Source of the DNA: Alphaproteobacteria bacterium
GTDB taxonomy: Bacteria; Pseudomonadota; Alphaproteobacteria; Rhizobiales; Xanthobacteraceae
NCBI GenBank assembly: GCA_005883445.1
Contig: VAZL01000012.1
Location: forward strand, 1-8,638
Length of the DNA stretch: 8,638 nt
Direction of reading: 5' to 3'
The position numbers were made by a program, and so were the translations under genes. A model generated the notes under the pieces. The model searched no databases and was not told the DNA's origin. It was given only the letters and a program-made list of their open reading frames with translations. Shown in pieces: positions 5,552 to 8,638 of the stretch. Position 1 is the first letter of the stretch, and every line of letters begins with the position of its first letter.

Positions 5552-6610
5552 ATGACATCACCGCGACGCTGCATCGCGCGCGCGATCTTGGTGGGCCTGA
5601 TCTGCCTTTGGACGGTGGCGGCGCGCGCGCAAGATACGTCGGCCGCTACGGCGGCCCAAAGTCCGTCCTGGATCATTCCCGATCTCGCCGCCGCCGCCCG
5701 CGCCGAGGGCGCGCTGACCGTCTATTCCTCGATGAACGAGCAAGAGGGCCTGCCGCTGTGGAAGATGTTCGAGGATGCCGCCGGCGTGAAAGTGAACTAT
5801 GTGCGCTCGTCCGATTCCATCATTCTGTCGCGCATCGCGATCGAGAGCAGAGGCCGGCAGCGCAGCTGGGATCTCGCGGTCACCACTACGGTGAACCGGC
5901 TACCCAACGAGGCGCTGCTGCAATTCGACCCGCCGCAGGCACGCGGCCTCATTGCGCAGGCCCGCGATCCGAACCGCCGCTGGTACGGCGTCTACGCGAA
6001 TTACAACACGCCCGCCTACAACACCAACCTGGTCAAGCCATCGCAACTGCCGAAGAGTTACGAGGAATTCCTCGACCGCAAGGAGTGGGCCGGCAAGATC
6101 GCCCTCGACGACACCGACGACGAATGGCTGAGCGCGATCATCGTTTACTACGGCGACGAACGCGGCAAGAAGCTACTCACGGACATCGCGGCGGTGCTCA
6201 AGCCGGTGATGGTCGACGGCCACCTCGCGCTCGCACGTTCGGTCGGCGCGGGCGAATATTGGCTCGCGCTCAACAATTATGCGTCGCTGACCATCAACGT
6301 GCAGTTGTCGGGCGCGGCCATCGATTTCTGGGCGCTCGATCCGGTCGCGCTATTCTTCGGCTCGGTCGGCGTCAGTTCGCAGGCGCCGCATCCCAAGGCC
6401 GCCCTGCTGGGCGCGAACTTCATGCTCAGCCGCGAGGCCGGGCAGTTCCTGACCACGCGCGGCCGAATGCCGACCCGCCACGACGTGCCAGTCAATCCCA
6501 CCTACGTGAGCGAGCGGTTGAAGGACAGAAAAATCATTGCCACTATCTTCGCTGGGGAGGAGCAGAGAAAATGGCAGGGGCTATTCAAGGACATCTTCAA
6601 ACCGAAGTAG
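5552..6610 (+). CDS. COG1840-type ABC transporter solute-binding protein (iron/phosphonate-type fold)
   Basis: A 352-residue periplasmic binding protein of the extracellular solute-binding family 1 and 6 type (FutA/AfuA-like, COG1840). Members bind ferric iron, 2-aminoethylphosphonate, or organic anions. Residues 1-26 form a signal peptide (RRCIAR, then hydrophobic AILVGLICLWTV, cleaved at ARA before Gln27). The mature chain has EGALTVYSSMNEQEGLPLWK (52-71, the usual first strand and helix), FEDAAGVKVNYVRSSD (73-88), WDLAVTTT (106-113), YGVYANYNTPAYNTNLV (145-161), PKSYEEFLDRKEWAGKIALD (167-186) and a C-terminal half with HPKAALLGANFMLSREAGQF (280-299). These are the family blocks in order. 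The tyrosine set that coordinates iron in the iron-binding members cannot be confirmed, so an organic ligand is equally possible. A TTG at 5537 with a better placed ribosome site is an alternative start. The gene is only 19 bases after the Bug remnant and 55 before the FAH gene, and no permease or ATPase accompanies it. Confidence 0.88.
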   Translation: MTSPRRCIARAILVGLICLWTVAARAQDTSAATAAQSPSWIIPDLAAAARAEGALTVYSSMNEQEGLPLWKMFEDAAGVKVNYVRSSDSIILSRIAIESRGRQRSWDLAVTTTVNRLPNEALLQFDPPQARGLIAQARDPNRRWYGVYANYNTPAYNTNLVKPSQLPKSYEEFLDRKEWAGKIALDDTDDEWLSAIIVYYGDERGKKLLTDIAAVLKPVMVDGHLALARSVGAGEYWLALNNYASLTINVQLSGAAIDFWALDPVALFFGSVGVSSQAPHPKAALLGANFMLSREAGQFLTTRGRMPTRHDVPVNPTYVSERLKDRKIIATIFAGEEQRKWQGLFKDIFKPK

Positions 6611-6665
6611 GTCCGCGCTTCAACCGATCGGACAAGCCTTTCGGGCGCACATCCAGGAGAATGTC

Positions 6666-7535
6666 ATGAGGCTATGCCGGTACGACGACGATCGCTTGGG
6701 GGTGGTGCGCGGCAAGATGGTGCACGACGTCACTGAGGCGCAGACCCAGATCAGGGCGGCAGCGCCCTATGCGATGAAGGGCGATGCGGTGATCGCGGCT
6801 TTGCCGGCGTGGCGCTCGCGACTCGAGGAGATGGCGGCGAAGGCGCCGGGCAAGCCGGTTTCGCAGGTCAAGCTGCTGTCGCCCGTGGCGCGGCCCTCCA
6901 AGCTCGTGGCGGCGCCCACCAATTACAAGGCGCATATCGAAGAGATGGCGGCGCGCGCGGCGGCGCAGAACGTAAAGCCGTCGCCAGCCATCGGCACGGC
7001 CGGGCTTTTCCTGAAGGCGAACTCGTCGCTGGTCGGCCCGTCCGAGGGCGTGGCGATCCGCTTCCCCGAGCGCCGCAACGAGCACGAGGTCGAGCTTGCG
7101 ATCATCTTTGGTAAGCAAGGCAGCGATATCCCGCGCGAGAAGGCGCTCGATTACGTGATCGGATACACCATCGGGCTCGACATGACCGCGCGCGGTCCCG
7201 AGGACCGGAGCTTTCGCAAATCGATCGACACCTATTCCGTGCTCGGACCATGGCTGGTGACCGCCGACGAGATTCCCGATCCGGACAATGTGCCGCTTGA
7301 GATTTCCGTCAACGGCGAGGTCAAGCAGAACAGCAATACCAATCAGTTGATCTACGACTGCCGCAAGCTGATCGAATGGGGCTCGACCTTCTACACCTTC
7401 TATCCCGGCGACGTGCTCTATACCGGAACGCCGGAAGGGGTCAGCCCGGTCAAGCCGGGCGACACCATGCTCGCGCGCGTCGACCCGATCGGCGAGATGA
7501 CCGTGTCGGTGCGCGCCCACCGGGCGAGCGGCTAG
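6666..7535 (+). CDS. Fumarylacetoacetate hydrolase (FAH) family protein
   Basis: A 289-residue cytoplasmic enzyme of the FAH family (PF01557). Family members cleave or decarboxylate 2-oxo acids formed by aromatic ring cleavage, for example fumarylpyruvate, maleylpyruvate and hydroxymuconate-type products. After a small N-terminal domain (1-75, starting MRLCRYDDDRLGVV) comes the FAH fold: VAAPTNYKAHIEEM (81-94), LFLKANSSLVGP (114-125), the metal site RNEHEVELAIIFG (137-149) with Glu141 and Glu143, GYTIGLDMTARG (166-177) with Asp172 as third ligand, and the closing TFYPGDVLYTGTPEGVSPVK (244-263). All three expected metal ligands are present, so it should be active with Mg or Mn. The family GNDVSARD block reads GLDMTARG here, a mild variation. 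AGGAG six bases before ATG 6666 fixes the start. Its place next to an extradiol dioxygenase-like gene suggests it acts on that enzyme's product; the exact substrate is unknown. Confidence 0.9.
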   Translation: MRLCRYDDDRLGVVRGKMVHDVTEAQTQIRAAAPYAMKGDAVIAALPAWRSRLEEMAAKAPGKPVSQVKLLSPVARPSKLVAAPTNYKAHIEEMAARAAAQNVKPSPAIGTAGLFLKANSSLVGPSEGVAIRFPERRNEHEVELAIIFGKQGSDIPREKALDYVIGYTIGLDMTARGPEDRSFRKSIDTYSVLGPWLVTADEIPDPDNVPLEISVNGEVKQNSNTNQLIYDCRKLIEWGSTFYTFYPGDVLYTGTPEGVSPVKPGDTMLARVDPIGEMTVSVRAHRASG

Positions 7536-7626
7536 ACAGAGACGCAACGCGGTCGATTGGGTTTTGCCCGAGACCTGCTGGTCCCGACGCGAACTCGCTC
7601 CGCTCACGGACGATTGCACCCTGAAC

Positions 7627-7632
7627 GAGGAG
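7627..7632 (+). promoter_or_regulatory. Ribosome binding site fixing the start of the extradiol dioxygenase-like gene
   Basis: GAGGAG seven bases before ATG 7640. An in-frame GTG at 7634 is only one base from this site and so is unlikely to be the start. Confidence 0.65.
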
Positions 7633-7639
7633 AGTGGCG

Positions 7640-8533
7640 ATGCTTCAGGTCAAGCGAATTGGGCATGCGACGCTGACCACACCCGATCTCGAGCGCCAGC
7701 TCGACTATTACACGCGGGTCGTCGGCCTGAGCACCGTTGCCAAGGAGAAGAACCGCGCGATCCTGGCGACCAAACCGGGGCAAGAAGCGATCGTGCTCGA
7801 GCATGGCGAGCGGCCGGCCGGGGTGCGGCTCGCCTTTCAGGTCGCCCCTGGAAGCGATCTCGGCGATCTTTCGGCGCGGCTGTCGAAGACGGGGATCAAA
7901 TCGGAGCGGCGGAGCAGCATCACACCCGGAATCGCGCAGGCGATCGTGTTCACCGATCCGAAGGGCACCAGCGTCGAAATCTTCTCCGACTACGCCTTCG
8001 CCAAGGATGACGACACCTATACCGGCGTCATGCCGCGCAAGCTCGGCCACGTCGCCTTTCATACGCCCGACGTCGCAGCGACGGTGAAGTTTTATTGCGA
8101 CGTGCTCGGATTCAAAGTGTCGGACTGGCGCAGCGATTTCTTCGCCTTCCTGCGCTGCAGCCGCGACCACCACACGATCAATCTGCTGCAAGCCGACAAC
8201 GCCAATATTCACCACCTCGCGTTCGAGCTGCGCGACGAAGCCGAGATCAACCGCGCCTGCGACTTCCTCGCGCGCAAGAACATCAAGTTGTTTTGGGGTC
8301 CGATCCGCCACCTCATCGGACACAACATCGCGATCTATCACAAGAACCCCGACGGCATCACGGTCGAGTTCTTCACCGATCTCGACCTGATGTACGACGA
8401 GGAGCTCGGCTATTTCGAGCCGCGGCCGTGGCACCAAGACCGCCCGCAACGGCCGAAGGTCTGGGGCAATGACACGCCGACGAATTATTGGGGACCGGGA
8501 CACCCGCACGACATGCCGGGGCCGAAGAAGTGA
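7640..8533 (+). CDS. Two-domain type I extradiol dioxygenase-like VOC protein
   Basis: A 297-residue cytoplasmic protein with two vicinal-oxygen-chelate domains, the size and plan of type I extradiol (catechol 2,3-dioxygenase-like) ring-cleavage enzymes. Domain 1 (about 4-117) begins IGHATLTTPDLERQLDYYTR; its middle ligand position is occupied by Arg63 (VRLAFQV) instead of His, so this half is probably structural, as usual in the family. Domain 2 (about 134-248) carries the full active site by comparison with BphC: metal ligands His137 (LGHVAFHTPD), His192 (HHLAFEL) and Glu243 (GITVEFFTD); second-shell His177 or His178 (SRDHHTINLL, like RHH in BphC), His228 (GHNIAIY) and Tyr233 (YHKNPDG). An active Fe(II) or Mn(II) dioxygenase is therefore likely, although other VOC activities cannot be excluded. 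The C-terminal tail (261-297) is rich in Pro, Trp and His. It follows the FAH gene by 104 bases, has its own strong ribosome site, and is the last gene of the set in the window. Confidence 0.88.
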   Translation: MLQVKRIGHATLTTPDLERQLDYYTRVVGLSTVAKEKNRAILATKPGQEAIVLEHGERPAGVRLAFQVAPGSDLGDLSARLSKTGIKSERRSSITPGIAQAIVFTDPKGTSVEIFSDYAFAKDDDTYTGVMPRKLGHVAFHTPDVAATVKFYCDVLGFKVSDWRSDFFAFLRCSRDHHTINLLQADNANIHHLAFELRDEAEINRACDFLARKNIKLFWGPIRHLIGHNIAIYHKNPDGITVEFFTDLDLMYDEELGYFEPRPWHQDRPQRPKVWGNDTPTNYWGPGHPHDMPGPKK

Positions 8534-8638
8534 CGCGACGCCACGCGCGTTACTCGGTGGGCGTTCGCCACAGCCGATAGGATGCTGCGCGCGACGGGCT
8601 TTCGCAATCGCGGCATCGGCAACAGCTCACTTCGACCG
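8534..8638. other. Downstream flank after the dioxygenase-like gene
   Basis: The last 105 bases contain no gene I can support and no clear intrinsic terminator. An imperfect GC-rich stem around 8555-8575 has no T run after it. Whether the gene set continues beyond the right edge cannot be seen. Confidence 0.4.

Noticed and set aside
5608..6669. Long second open frame of 353 codons overlapping the COG1840-type gene
   Set aside because: It is a shifted shadow of a GC-rich gene, full of Arg and Gly; the overlapping frame carries the signal peptide and family blocks.
7565..7583. Near-palindrome in the gap between the FAH and dioxygenase-like genes
   Set aside because: It has only four central base pairs before a mismatch, is not followed by a T run, and is within what chance gives in GC-rich DNA.
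6672..7619. Minus-strand open frame of 315 codons opposite the FAH gene
   Set aside because: Antisense shadow with Arg/His-rich composition; the plus strand has an intact FAH fold with metal ligands and a good ribosome site.
7604..8509. Minus-strand open frame of 301 codons opposite the dioxygenase-like gene
   Set aside because: Antisense shadow of a gene whose plus-strand product has all extradiol active-site residues.
8555..8576. Imperfect GC-rich stem after the dioxygenase-like gene as a terminator
   Set aside because: The pairing is bulged and no T run follows, so it does not meet the pattern of an intrinsic terminator.

Overview
The window looks like a piece of a GC-rich alphaproteobacterial chromosome. 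The order Hyphomicrobiales, near Bradyrhizobium, Rhodoplanes or Xanthobacteraceae, fits best. This rests on base composition, on codon use rich in G or C at third positions, and on gene content: several exported solute-binding proteins, an oxalate/formate-type antiporter and an aromatic ring-cleavage enzyme. The taxonomic placement is an inference; there is no rRNA or tRNA here to fix it. I see no insertion sequence, CRISPR array or integrase.

Layout. The left part reads leftward. The 5' end of an OxlT-like major facilitator gene (1-281, cut by the window edge) is followed by a 453-base stretch (294-746, counted from the outermost possible start of that gene) with no convincing gene but with a perfect inverted repeat in the leader of the transporter. 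Next comes a complete gene for a secreted phytase-like (PF13449) protein (747-2249, minus). A 112-base divergent intergenic region with two inverted repeats separates it from a rightward gene set, 2362-8533. In order that set holds: an arylmalonate decarboxylase/maleate isomerase-like protein of the Asp/Glu racemase superfamily with Ser where the catalytic Cys should be; an NMT1/TauA-type ABC solute-binding protein; a Bug/TctC-type solute-binding protein; a 78-codon remnant of a second, different Bug protein (signal peptide joined in frame to the C-terminal tail); a COG1840-type (iron/phosphonate-type) ABC solute-binding protein; a fumarylacetoacetate hydrolase (FAH) family enzyme; and a two-domain type I extradiol dioxygenase-like VOC protein. 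Gaps inside the set are short (about 14-105 bases), so one transcript is plausible.

How it may work together. The three intact binding proteins belong to three unrelated uptake systems, yet no permease or ATPase gene is present in the window. They would capture small acids in the periplasm. The dioxygenase keeps all expected metal and second-shell residues. The FAH protein keeps its Glu-x-Glu and Asp metal ligands and could process a ring-cleavage product. The racemase-superfamily member could act on a small dicarboxylate. The most economical reading is a catabolic and uptake module for an aromatic or hydroxyaromatic acid ending in C4 or C3 acids; the substrate is not readable from the sequence. 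The points most worth checking are the Cys-to-Ser change, the collapsed Bug gene, the collection of three orphan binding proteins, and the candidate operators.
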